The notes under the pieces were generated by a model. That model saw only the letters and a list, made by a program, of their open reading frames with translations, was not told the DNA's origin and made no database searches. Shown in pieces: positions 26,174 to 32,236 of a stretch of DNA of 34,188 bases. This DNA is from an uncultured Lachnospiraceae bacterium (lineage in GTDB: Bacteria; Bacillota_A; Clostridia; Lachnospirales; Lachnospiraceae): positions 1 through 34,188 of the forward strand of contig CANOBT010000051.1 in the NCBI GenBank assembly GCA_947564305.1, given 5' to 3'. Position 1 is the first letter of the stretch. Each line of letters starts with the position of its first letter. The position numbers were made by a program, and so were the translations under genes.

Positions 26174-26443
26174 CTAATACTTTATTTCAGCAACTTTCCT
26201 TATGTACTGCTTCATCCTGTCATTCAATGTCTCATCACAATCTGAATATCCAATCTTTACCACATAATCCCCTACCCTTACAAGAAAGGGATTTCCAACC
26301 TTCTGCACATATTCTTCCACTCGGGAAGAAACAGATTTCTTCATGTCAATTTCAATCTCACTTATATCCACCAAAGTATCCGGTATCGCATTTTTTATAT
26401 CCGTTTGTTTCATTCTCAGGAATTCTTCCTTTGACAAATGCAT
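26174..26443 (-). CDS. DUF6870-like mobile-element protein, function unknown
   Basis: This encodes an 89-residue protein starting 'MHLSKEEFLRMKQTDI', with 'DTLVDISEIEIDMKKSVSSR' and an end 'NPFLVRVGDYVVKIGYSD'. The layout (short acidic N-terminus, 'T-L-V-D-I' strand, 'R-V-x-x-Y-x-x-K-V-x-N-P', then a short strand-rich domain ending 'LNDRMKQYI') fits a small family often found in clostridial conjugative elements. The ATG at 26443 is chosen because GGGAGG (26451-26456) lies 7 bases upstream; earlier in-frame Met codons overlap that site. Function is unknown. It sits between the recombinases and the HTH_16-like gene. Confidence 0.65.
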   Translation of the reverse strand: MHLSKEEFLRMKQTDIKNAIPDTLVDISEIEIDMKKSVSSRVEEYVQKVGNPFLVRVGDYVVKIGYSDCDETLNDRMKQYIRKVAEIKY

Positions 26444-26968
26444 CTCCATCCCTCCCATCACATTACATTATATTTTACACAAAGTATGTCCTATTCTCTT
26501 TTCATTAACTTGTCTTTATGACTTGTATACTCTAAATTACATCCTGCAGGCGGCTATCGGGTATAGCTCCATTCGCCATAACATATGGAAAAGCTACTAA
26601 TCGTAGTCTCTCCGTAGAAATTGCAATCTTTTCAGACCGGAACAGCCTATTTCCGGAAGTATCATTGTCAGAAACAGCATCATCGCCACAAAGTTCCCAT
26701 ACCTCCGCTTATAATCAAATATCTGTCGCTCGTACCTTTACTTCAATATCCGAATAGATATTTCTTCGTCTCCAATATCAATAACTTTGCGACACGATGT
26801 CGCAAAGTTATTAACACAGGTAGTCATGGCGTATTCATTACATGGCTCAGCTGCTCCATACGTCCTGCAGGACTTTGATATGAACTTGTCAAGGTGCAGT
26901 TTCGCTAACCGACTTCTGAATATTTTCCATCTGTACGGTTGCAGGCAGAAAGGGATACCTGCATTTTC
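26444..26968. other. 525-bp intergenic stretch with one perfect palindrome
   Basis: I see no convincing gene in this stretch on either strand. The short plus-strand frames lack ribosome sites and family features. The notable content is the perfect inverted repeat at 26780-26812. It may hold the promoter and upstream region of the DUF6870-like gene or sites for element control. Confidence 0.4.
26780..26812. repeat. Perfect 15-bp inverted repeat around CGA
   Basis: AATAACTTTGCGACA, then CGA, then TGTCGCAAAGTTATT. All 15 pairs match. There is no T run on either side, so it is not a standard terminator. It could be an operator, a recombinase or nicking site, or a structured RNA. Confidence 0.85.
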
Positions 26969-27220
26969 TCAGCGTATCATCTTAAAACTTAGAATCGTCG
27001 AAAGCAATTTTGTTTCTAACCGCCGTTCCAGCGTTTCATCTATACAGTAGTGTGTCCTTCCATATTGATCATGCATCTTTCTGACAGATAAACTCGCTAT
27101 GTATCCCTCGTAATGCTTTAATACTTCATGAATTGCAAGAATATCTCCTTCCGTGGCAGCCTTGATCACGCAAAAAGGCAGTAATTTTTCATCGTTCGCT
27201 TTTTTGCTCTTTGTTTTCAT
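26969..27220 (-). CDS. HTH_16-like regulatory protein of conjugative elements
   Basis: This encodes an 83-residue basic protein. 'LLPFCVIKAATEGDILAIHEVLKHYEGYI' is the characteristic start of the HTH_16-type domain found next to sigma-like genes in Tn916/Tn1549-type elements, and 'YCIDETLERRLETKLLSTILSF' its usual end. GGAGG lies 9 bases upstream of the ATG, inside the sigma gene, with which it overlaps by 32 bp. By context it should help control excision or transfer genes, but those are absent here. Confidence 0.8.
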   Translation of the reverse strand: MKTKSKKANDEKLLPFCVIKAATEGDILAIHEVLKHYEGYIASLSVRKMHDQYGRTHYCIDETLERRLETKLLSTILSFKMIR

Positions 27221-27644
27221 CTGTACATTCCTCCATCATCTGTTTTAATAATTCAAGTGAGCGCTTTCTATGCTCATATACGGTACTTCTGTCCAGATTT
27301 AATCTTTTTGCAATTTCCGCATCACTCATCCCCTGGAAATATGACAACAAGATTACGTTACGTTTCCGCTCCGTCAGCGCTTCTAACGCTTCCGCAAGCA
27401 GAAGATCCCTAACCTTGATATCGTATCCCAATGCCTGGAAACGGCAGATATCCTCATCATATTCATCCACAGTAGACAGACTTTCCATCTCCTGTTCCGC
27501 CAACTCAGATAACATAACCTCATGCTGTCTGAGATAGTCCATATGCCTGTAATAATCTACCTTTTCCCCCTGTAATGCCAGCTTGCATTTTCTATCAAAC
27601 TGATGTCTGACAGTTTCTTCATCAAAGGAAGAAGATTGCTCCAT
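27189..27644 (-). CDS. Sigma-70-like factor of a conjugative element
   Basis: This encodes a 151-residue protein whose C-terminal half is a sigma region 4 helix-turn-helix: 'EALTERKRNVILLSYFQGMS', then 'DAEIAKRLNLDRSTVYEHRK'. The N-terminal half ('MEQSSSFDEETVRHQFDRKC', 'YYRHMDYLRQHEVMLSEL') is that of the element-borne proteins of this type. The start at 27644 is supported by a very strong AAGGAGGTG at 27651-27659; the longer frame to 27794 is unlikely to be translated. It overlaps the HTH_16-like gene, and the pair is a standard regulatory unit of such elements. Confidence 0.88.
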   Translation of the reverse strand: MEQSSSFDEETVRHQFDRKCKLALQGEKVDYYRHMDYLRQHEVMLSELAEQEMESLSTVDEYDEDICRFQALGYDIKVRDLLLAEALEALTERKRNVILLSYFQGMSDAEIAKRLNLDRSTVYEHRKRSLELLKQMMEECTDENKEQKSER

Positions 27645-27759
27645 AGAGTTCACCTCCTTCCCGACCAACAGATTCGAGTGAAGGTCTTTATTCCCTTTCA
27701 CCCTTATCCCGTATGGCAGATGCCAATTGTTGGGGTCTGGCAGAAAATTTTTTAAAAAT

Positions 27760-27823
27760 TTTTCATAGATAGAAAAAACGCCCATATGAGCCAAAGCCCA
27801 TTGAGCGTTTTTATCTATGAAAA
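27760..27823. repeat. Imperfect inverted repeat at the right edge of the element module
   Basis: The left arm (27760-27781, beginning TTTTCATAGATA and ending AAAACGC) and right arm (27805-27823) pair along about 19 bp with a small bulge. Between and within the arms lie two near-direct repeats (GCCCATATGAGC and GCCCATTGAGC). It separates the sigma gene from agrB. Confidence 0.6.
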
Positions 27824-27865
27824 CTGCCTATTTTTAACAGGCTTTTCTCCTTTTCTTCTATAAAT

Positions 27866-27899
27866 AAAAAGCGGAAACGATAATCTCTATCATCTCCGC
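27866..27899 (-). terminator. Rho-independent terminator of agrB
   Basis: On the minus strand the 12-base arms (27899-27888 and 27882-27871), 10 of 12 bases paired, are followed by TTTTT at 27866-27870. The stem begins inside the last codons of agrB. It ends the agrDB transcript. Confidence 0.75.
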
Positions 27900-28480
27900 A
27901 TATCTTTACTTTTTTCAATTTTGTATTTTACTGCACCAATATATAAGGAAACAAAAACTACCAAAACAGTCATTGCAATCAGAGATACGATCCCATATAT
28001 TCCGGCCAACGTACAACCTATGGCAAATAAAACGATGCCTGCAACAATCTTTATGGTAACTTTCCTGCAATGACGTTTTTCATCATCATCCAGTTTCCAA
28101 TTTTGACTTTCTACAGGAGAAAGTCTTGCTATCAGTGCTCCGCATATTAAAATGACACTCCACGCTGCAGCAATAGGCAGCTTATATATGCAGGAAAAAG
28201 CCATCACTGCCGTCTGCACTGTAACTGAACATAGAAAACACGCAAAAAAGCTATTCAGATGCACTCCACCTGCATAAGTACGCAGCAAAATAAAAATGGA
28301 AGTGAACACTATAAACTCAGGAATCATATGCAGATATATCGCTATGGCTAAACAGGTAACGAAACAGCAGAGCATTTCCAACCCAATCTGAAATCCATAT
28401 TGATATACCGCATATAATTCTTCCGGAACTGCACCGGCTTTAATGACGTATCTTGTCAATCTTTCCGATAACTGCCGCAT
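27890..28480 (-). CDS. agrB: AgrB-type peptide-processing membrane protease
   Basis: This is a 196-residue integral membrane cysteine protease. It cleaves the C-terminal tail of AgrD and forms the thiolactone ring of the autoinducer. Five to six hydrophobic segments are visible. The catalytic His is in 'TYAGGVHLNSFFACFL' (near residue 66-78) and a candidate Cys is in that segment or the following 'CSVTVQ'; the G-G-x-H motif is diagnostic. The end is basic ('YKIEKSKDMRR'). The start 'MRQLSERLTRYVIKAG' (28480) shares one base with the agrD stop (TAATG), so translation is coupled. The longer frame to 28546 would overlap agrD and is rejected. Confidence 0.92.
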   Translation of the reverse strand: MRQLSERLTRYVIKAGAVPEELYAVYQYGFQIGLEMLCCFVTCLAIAIYLHMIPEFIVFTSIFILLRTYAGGVHLNSFFACFLCSVTVQTAVMAFSCIYKLPIAAAWSVILICGALIARLSPVESQNWKLDDDEKRHCRKVTIKIVAGIVLFAIGCTLAGIYGIVSLIAMTVLVVFVSLYIGAVKYKIEKSKDMRR

Positions 28481-28632
28481 TATTTCGTGTTCTTCATTTT
28501 CTTTAATGCTTCCGGCATCTTTGGCTGATGGAAGATGTAACAGCACTTACTGTCTGCAGACATTTTTCCCAGTTTGAGTGACGCATTTGCCAACATGTTT
28601 GCTGTCTGATTTTTTAAATTTTTGGTATTCAT
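28480..28632 (-). CDS. agrD: AgrD-type cyclic autoinducer peptide precursor
   Basis: This encodes a 50-residue peptide starting MNTKNLKNQT. It has an amphipathic leader ('ANMLANASLKLGKMSADSK'), the core region C-C-Y-I-F, and a conserved tail H-Q-P-K-M-P-E-A-L. The 'HQPKxPE' tail after a Cys-led five-residue core is the usual form in clostridial AgrD proteins. The predicted signal is a thiolactone between the first core Cys (residue 30) and Phe (34), possibly with one or two leading residues. A second Cys at position 31 makes the ring-forming residue uncertain. The ribosome site is AAAGGAG, and agrB follows with a one-base overlap. The gene is too short for standard ORF cut-offs. Confidence 0.9.
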   Translation of the reverse strand: MNTKNLKNQTANMLANASLKLGKMSADSKCCYIFHQPKMPEALKKMKNTK

Positions 28633-28660
28633 ATTATGAATCTCCTTTCTTTTGTTTACG

Positions 28661-28689
28661 ATTATATATTACTACAAGAACTCTTCTAA
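28661..28689 (-). promoter_or_regulatory. Promoter of agrDB
   Basis: On the minus strand TTAGAA (28684-28689), a 17-bp spacer and a perfect TATAAT (28661-28666) lie about 30 bp before the agrD start. The weak -35 box with a LytTR-type repeat 7 bp upstream is the expected form of an AgrA-activated promoter. Confidence 0.65.
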
Positions 28690-28696
28690 ATTTGCT

Positions 28697-28726
28697 TTTT
28701 GTAATAAAATCGAGTATTCATGTAAC
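28697..28726 (-). promoter_or_regulatory. LytTR-type direct repeat (predicted AgrA site) for agrDB
   Basis: On the minus strand GTTACATGA, 12 bp, ATTACAAAA. The upstream half matches the 29304-29333 site at 8 of 9 bases; the half nearer the promoter is weaker. The 12-bp spacer also shares CTCGAT/TTCGAT. The 21-bp period fits AgrA-type binding. Confidence 0.7.
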
Positions 28727-28758
28727 TTTTTCTCTGAATTATATAAATCAGTTCTTAA

Positions 28759-28794
28759 ATGCAGGAAACGCATCACTGGTGCGTTTTCCTGCAT
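28759..28794. repeat. Strong hairpin between agrD and the pseudo-receiver gene
   Basis: ATGCAGGAAACGCA (28759-28772) and its complement with one extra T (28780-28794) form a 14-bp stem with a 7-base loop. There is no clear T run. It lies just beyond the terminator at 28806-28846 on the minus strand and may reinforce it or shield the agrD promoter. Confidence 0.55.
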
Positions 28795-28805
28795 ACTATG
28801 GCATC

Positions 28806-28846
28806 AAAAACAGAAGCAGCAATGAAATCATTCATCGCTGCTTCTG
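28806..28846 (-). terminator. Rho-independent terminator of the pseudo-receiver gene (bidirectional)
   Basis: Arms CAGAAGCAGC (28811-28820) and GCTGCTTCTG (28837-28846), with five further inner pairs, are followed on the minus strand by TTTTT (28806-28810). T residues also follow on the plus strand. The stop codon at 28828 lies within the stem-loop. It separates the XRE-AgrA-AgrC-pseudo-receiver transcript from agrDB. Confidence 0.8.
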
Positions 28847-29235
28847 TTTTTCTGCGCACTATATTTTAAATACCAGTTCCATAAAGAAAGTTCATCAATT
28901 TTCTTTCTGTATTTCTGTAGATTATCTGTCTTTTCCAAATAATCATACACACCCACATTTAATATTGACAAAATATCCTGCGGGGTTCCTCCCTCGATTA
29001 AAGCGAGAATTGGGATTTTCTGTCCAAATTTGCCTTTCACTTTAACAATAGGCACAAATGCGCCACCACTTGTCATGGCTTTGTCAAAATGCATGATAAT
29101 AATATCCGGATATGGATACTGTTCTTCTTTTAATAAATCATATGTGCGCCATACCAGTCTGTATTTTCCTTCTGTTGCTGAATTTGTAACCTTAAATACT
29201 TCCTGGCTGTTACTAAATAATAATACCTCTTCCAT
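28828..29235 (-). CDS. Degenerate receiver-domain protein of the agr locus
   Basis: This encodes a 135-residue single-domain protein with the fold pattern of a response-regulator receiver. Its pattern: 'VLLFSNSQEVF' (first strand, acidic pair replaced by S-N), 'YPDIIIMHFDKAM' (third strand, the usual phospho-Asp position reading His, with an Asp two residues later), 'KIPILALIEGGTPQDILSIL' (Thr position Ile), and 'GVYDYLEKTDNLQKY' (conserved Lys retained). There is no DNA-binding domain. It therefore looks like a pseudo-receiver that cannot be phosphorylated in the normal way. It lies between agrC and agrD, with a LytTR-type site directly upstream and a terminator over its stop. The ribosome site is weak. 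A role in tuning AgrC/AgrA is inference; I know of no named family. Confidence 0.75.
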   Translation of the reverse strand: MEEVLLFSNSQEVFKVTNSATEGKYRLVWRTYDLLKEEQYPYPDIIIMHFDKAMTSGGAFVPIVKVKGKFGQKIPILALIEGGTPQDILSILNVGVYDYLEKTDNLQKYRKKIDELSLWNWYLKYSAQKNRSSDE

Positions 29236-29303
29236 ACTGCACCACTATCTTCTCTTGCCAACTTTACATTGCTATTGTACCATTTTTCCCTGTTCATCCC
29301 ATA

Positions 29304-29333
29304 TCATGTAATAATATCGAATGTTCATGTAAT
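29304..29333 (-). promoter_or_regulatory. LytTR-type direct repeat (predicted AgrA site) before the pseudo-receiver gene
   Basis: On the minus strand ATTACATGA, 12 bp, ATTACATGA: two perfect 9-bp repeats with a 21-bp period, overlapping the last base of agrC's stop codon. A -10-like TACAAT lies at 29274-29279. This implies an internal, AgrA-controlled promoter within the operon. Confidence 0.75.
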
Positions 29334-30646
29334 TATTCCTGTTCACCGTATAATACTACTTTGACTCCAAACTCGTCTTCTATGGAATCTTCGATTAGCA
29401 CTGTTCCATGATACTTTGCCGCTGCTCGAATTACAGATGGCAAACCAATACCATGATTTTCCGCATCTGGTTTTGTAGATTTAAGTATATGTTCCCTCGT
29501 TCTTATAAGCTCCCCTTTATAGCTGTTTATCATAAACAACAACAAATTCTGCTTATTATACTTCATCCGAAGTTTTATATACTTCTCATTATCCGCTTTT
29601 TTGGCTCCCTCTACAGCATTTTCAAGCAGATTGCCAAGTATCAGACACAGATCAGCACTCTTAAAAGGCATTTTCATGGGTATGCTTAGATTTACAGAAA
29701 ATTCTATTCCAGCCTTTTTTGCCATCGTATACCAATATCCAATCAAAGAATCAATTACGATATTTCCACTATTTGCAATTGCGGCTGTATTAATTGCTCC
29801 TTCTTCCATTATCTCATAAACAAAACTTATGATTTTATTACATTCCCCTTTTTCTGCATGCGCAAGTATGGATATCAGATTATTTTTCATATTATGCTTT
29901 GCATCACGTAGCTGTAATATAGAAATTTCACGTTCCTCGAGGTGACGTTCACATAGCTCCAATTGCTGTTCATAAGCCGATGTCATCCTTCTTAATCGTA
30001 AATCATCAGCCAGTTTCATATAAATATAGAAAATCAAAAAATTTATACACAATAACATGATTGCTGTAATAGCTGAATTGAGATTCGAACGGTTGCTGTT
30101 TACTTTATAACAAAGTGTAAAGATATTATTCATAATAAAAATACTTCCTGTCGGGATAAAAACAAACATAATACTGTATTTGACAGGTAAATCTTTAATA
30201 TCATCCTTCATAAACACTCTTTTTAGCAATGCGATAATAAAGATAAATAAAAGTTTTGAAATAAATGATCCAAGTCTTTCTACCTCCTGAAGTTCTGTTA
30301 ACTGCTTACAATAAATCAGAAGTATATAACCGCTTAACGTTTCTATCAGCATCCAAATTGCATTAAATGATACAGCGAAAACAATTTTCTTCCAAAACAA
30401 TCCCTCATAAACAGCCATTATTGCTGCTATTGTCACTATCGTAGTTATTCCAATATTTATATAGATTGGAAATAGATTGATAGCTGATATAGCAAATTGC
30501 CATACAGCAAATATCATGTAACCACTTATTGACGATACTCTATTTTTTCTTAAAAAAAATATATCAAAGTATTTGCAAAACAAATAAAGTGAAAGATCTG
30601 TGAGAATTAAATCTACTCCAAACATCAGACCTTTATTTATCCACAT
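29333..30646 (-). CDS. agrC: AgrC-type sensor histidine kinase of the agr locus
   Basis: This is a 437-residue membrane kinase. Residues 1-215 hold about six hydrophobic segments and form the peptide-sensing domain. A coiled coil ('AYEQQLELCERHLEEREISI') leads to the H box 'LRDAKHNMKNNLISILAH', His near residue 250. The GHKL ATPase follows, with 'LCLILGNLLENAVEGAKKA' near 340 and a G box 'NHGIGLPSVIRAAAKYHG' near 405. It overlaps the upstream regulator by 14 bp, so they are co-translated. As the kinase beside agrD/agrB, it is the obvious receptor for the predicted C-C-Y-I-F thiolactone. Confidence 0.92.
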   Translation of the reverse strand: MWINKGLMFGVDLILTDLSLYLFCKYFDIFFLRKNRVSSISGYMIFAVWQFAISAINLFPIYINIGITTIVTIAAIMAVYEGLFWKKIVFAVSFNAIWMLIETLSGYILLIYCKQLTELQEVERLGSFISKLLFIFIIALLKRVFMKDDIKDLPVKYSIMFVFIPTGSIFIMNNIFTLCYKVNSNRSNLNSAITAIMLLCINFLIFYIYMKLADDLRLRRMTSAYEQQLELCERHLEEREISILQLRDAKHNMKNNLISILAHAEKGECNKIISFVYEIMEEGAINTAAIANSGNIVIDSLIGYWYTMAKKAGIEFSVNLSIPMKMPFKSADLCLILGNLLENAVEGAKKADNEKYIKLRMKYNKQNLLLFMINSYKGELIRTREHILKSTKPDAENHGIGLPSVIRAAAKYHGTVLIEDSIEDEFGVKVVLYGEQE

Positions 30647-31370
30647 AAAATGTATCCTCCATAGAACAATACTGCTCGCTAATCATTTTTCTCCTATCCT
30701 CACTGATTGAAATCTTCTTCCCGTTATCCATAATAACAAAGTCATATGCCTGCCCGTTTATATGTTTATAATTTACGAGAAAAGACTGATGAACACGTAG
30801 AAATGACATTTTGCAGTTTTTCAAGCTCTTTTCAATCTCATTTAGCTTTCCATATAATTCAAAATTTTCCTTGTGCGTTATAATAAATATCTTTCGCTTA
30901 TTACTCTCAAAATATAAAATATCCCGAACTGGAATTTTATGATTAATTCGTTGGTAACTATAACGAAAGTAAAAATCGCCACCATTTATATCCGCATATG
31001 CAGCTTTAAAACATTCTTCCATCATTCCTTCATTTACTGGTTTCAAAAGAAATTGAAAAGGACGGACTGAGAATGATTCCTTCATATGATTTTCATGGCT
31101 TGTAACATAAACAATCAAAACATTTTTATCATACATTCTTATTCTTTTTGCGGCAGAAATTCCATCTTCTTTTTCCATTTCTATATCAAGATAAATAATA
31201 TCAAAATTAAGACCTTCCACAATAGCATCCACAAGGCTTTCTCCATTCCAAAATACCTCTATTTCTGTATCAATAAAATTACGTTTCGCTATTTTTTGTA
31301 CCAACGTCTCCATTTTACCAGTAGTTGGAATATCATCATCACAAATTGCTATATTCAGCACATTTCTCAA
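30633..31370 (-). CDS. agrA: AgrA-type LytTR response regulator of the agr locus
   Basis: This is a 245-residue regulator. The receiver has 'AICDDD', phospho-Asp in 'FDIIYLDIEME' near residue 60, and Lys in 'FLLKPV'. The LytTR domain has 'VRDILYFESNKRKIFIITHK', 'SFLRVHQSFLVNYKHI' and 'KKISISEDRRKMI'. It overlaps the XRE gene by 4 bp upstream and agrC by 14 bp downstream. The two 9-12-9 direct repeats at 28697-28726 and 29304-29333 are its likely targets because they are in the same locus and have LytTR spacing. Confidence 0.92.
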   Translation of the reverse strand: MRNVLNIAICDDDIPTTGKMETLVQKIAKRNFIDTEIEVFWNGESLVDAIVEGLNFDIIYLDIEMEKEDGISAAKRIRMYDKNVLIVYVTSHENHMKESFSVRPFQFLLKPVNEGMMEECFKAAYADINGGDFYFRYSYQRINHKIPVRDILYFESNKRKIFIITHKENFELYGKLNEIEKSLKNCKMSFLRVHQSFLVNYKHINGQAYDFVIMDNGKKISISEDRRKMISEQYCSMEDTFYVDK

Positions 31371-31741
31371 CTCTTTTCTGTATTTTTATCTTCTTTTTTC
31401 CGTTTCTCACCTGTTTTCTTCACAGTCTGCATAATTGACCATATCATTTCCTGGTCATACTGATCCAGTTCCTTATACACTTCAACCAGGTCATAGTATT
31501 CATCTAATGTTTCATTCATCTTCATCTGCCCCTGCAAATCTCTTTTTATATCTGAAGTACCTATCAAATAATCTGTTGTTACATTAAAACGCATTGCTAT
31601 CTTTTTCAATATATCTACTTTGATAAGTGTAATATCCCTCTCATATTTACTAAGCATCTGCTGTGTTATTCCCAATTCTGCTGCCAGAATTTCCTGTATT
31701 AGTCCTCTTTTTTCACGAAGCTGCTTGTTACGACTCTCCAT
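31367..31741 (-). CDS. XRE-family HTH regulator at the head of the agr operon
   Basis: This encodes a 124-residue DNA-binding protein. The HTH spans residues 8-60 ('LREKRGLIQEILAAELGITQ', then 'QMLSKYERDITLIKVDILKK', then 'FNVTTDYLIGTSD'). An acidic helical tail ('LDEYYDLVEVYKELDQYDQE') and a basic end follow. AGAGGT lies before the ATG. It is co-translated with agrA (4-bp overlap), so it probably controls the agr operon or integrates another signal into it. An XRE gene is not part of the classical staphylococcal agr layout. Confidence 0.88.
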   Translation of the reverse strand: MESRNKQLREKRGLIQEILAAELGITQQMLSKYERDITLIKVDILKKIAMRFNVTTDYLIGTSDIKRDLQGQMKMNETLDEYYDLVEVYKELDQYDQEMIWSIMQTVKKTGEKRKKEDKNTEKS

Positions 31742-31876
31742 AACTGGTTACCTCTAAAATTTATTTTAATATCACTCTACTCTATTTCTTACAGTAAGAT
31801 ACAAATAATAAAAGTAATCAATTACATAATTATGTCAAACACAAATGCGAGCAGTGCAAAATGTACTGCTCACTTT

Positions 31877-32050
31877 TTACTCATGTAACCATATAATCTG
31901 TGTTGTAGGTGAATAAACTTTCTGATAAATAATACCTGCCATTTCATCCTCTGGCACGCCTTTATTCATCTCTCCTATATTTCTTCCAACTTCATTGTTA
32001 TATAAATCTATATCTTTATGCGCCGTTTTCGGATCACCATTTTCCCCGAA
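31877..32050 (-). pseudogene. C-terminal fragment of a DUF6973-like toxin-domain protein
   Basis: The minus strand reads 'FGENGDPKTAHKDIDLYNN', then 'EVGRNIGEMNKGVPEDEMAG', then 'IIYQKVYSPTTQIIWLHE' and a stop at 31877. The D-L-Y-N-N-x-V-G-R-x-I-G signature resembles the conserved end of DUF6973-type domains found at the C-terminus of secreted polymorphic toxins. There is no start codon, and a stop lies upstream at 32099-32101, so only the last 50-60 residues remain. It is a remnant. Confidence 0.5.
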
Positions 32051-32191
32051 GATGGTGATGTGACACTGGACGATAATGTCGCTCTGAAAAACGGCAAATC
32101 AATGGGGAGTATGCGCTATGGCGCGTTTACTTTTAAACACAGTAAAAAATCAAAGCTCTTTATTAAATGCACCCCCATAAATAATCTTTAA
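32018..32191 (+). other. 57-codon ORF fragment of unknown origin
   Basis: The plus strand reads 'MRRFRITIFPEDGDVTLDDN', then 'VALKNGKSMGSMRYGAFTFK', then 'HSKKSKLFIKCTPINNL'. It has more GC than its AT-rich surroundings and plausible coding composition, but no ribosome site. It partly overlaps, on the opposite strand, the toxin-domain fragment. I do not recognise it; it may be a piece of a transferred gene. Confidence 0.25.
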
Positions 32192-32236
32192 AATTGAATG
32201 AATTTTCTTCCAGTTTTCTTTTTCCATCTACTGTAC

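Larger units (their letters stand above)
21137..27644. mobile_element. Remnant or minimal integrative element: serine-recombinase triad plus ICE regulatory genes
   Basis: Six collinear minus-strand genes (three serine recombinases, DUF6870-like, HTH_16-like, sigma-70-like) are of the types found in Tn916/Tn1549-like integrative elements. No relaxase, coupling ATPase, VirB4-like or other conjugation gene, and no resistance cargo, is present between them or in the flanking DNA within the window. The ends are not defined: I found no convincing direct repeat flanking the block. The coordinates given are the gene limits only. A 64-bp imperfect inverted repeat at 27760-27823 is the best structural candidate for the right edge. 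Confidence 0.7.

Noticed and set aside
26444..26968. Possible CRISPR or tandem-repeat array around the palindrome
   Set aside because: Only a single palindrome is present; there are no repeated units or spacers.
26787..27050. Plus-strand 87-aa frame overlapping the palindrome and the HTH_16-like gene
   Set aside because: No ribosome site, and it runs antisense over a well-supported gene. It is most likely a shadow.
28481..28546. Longer AgrB frame starting at 28546
   Set aside because: It would overlap agrD extensively. The ATG at 28480 in TAATG matches the normal AgrB start.
31800..31890. Third AgrA-type site upstream of the XRE gene (GTTACATGA near 31890)
   Set aside because: The only possible second half has a 22-bp period and poor match, so it is not counted as a site.
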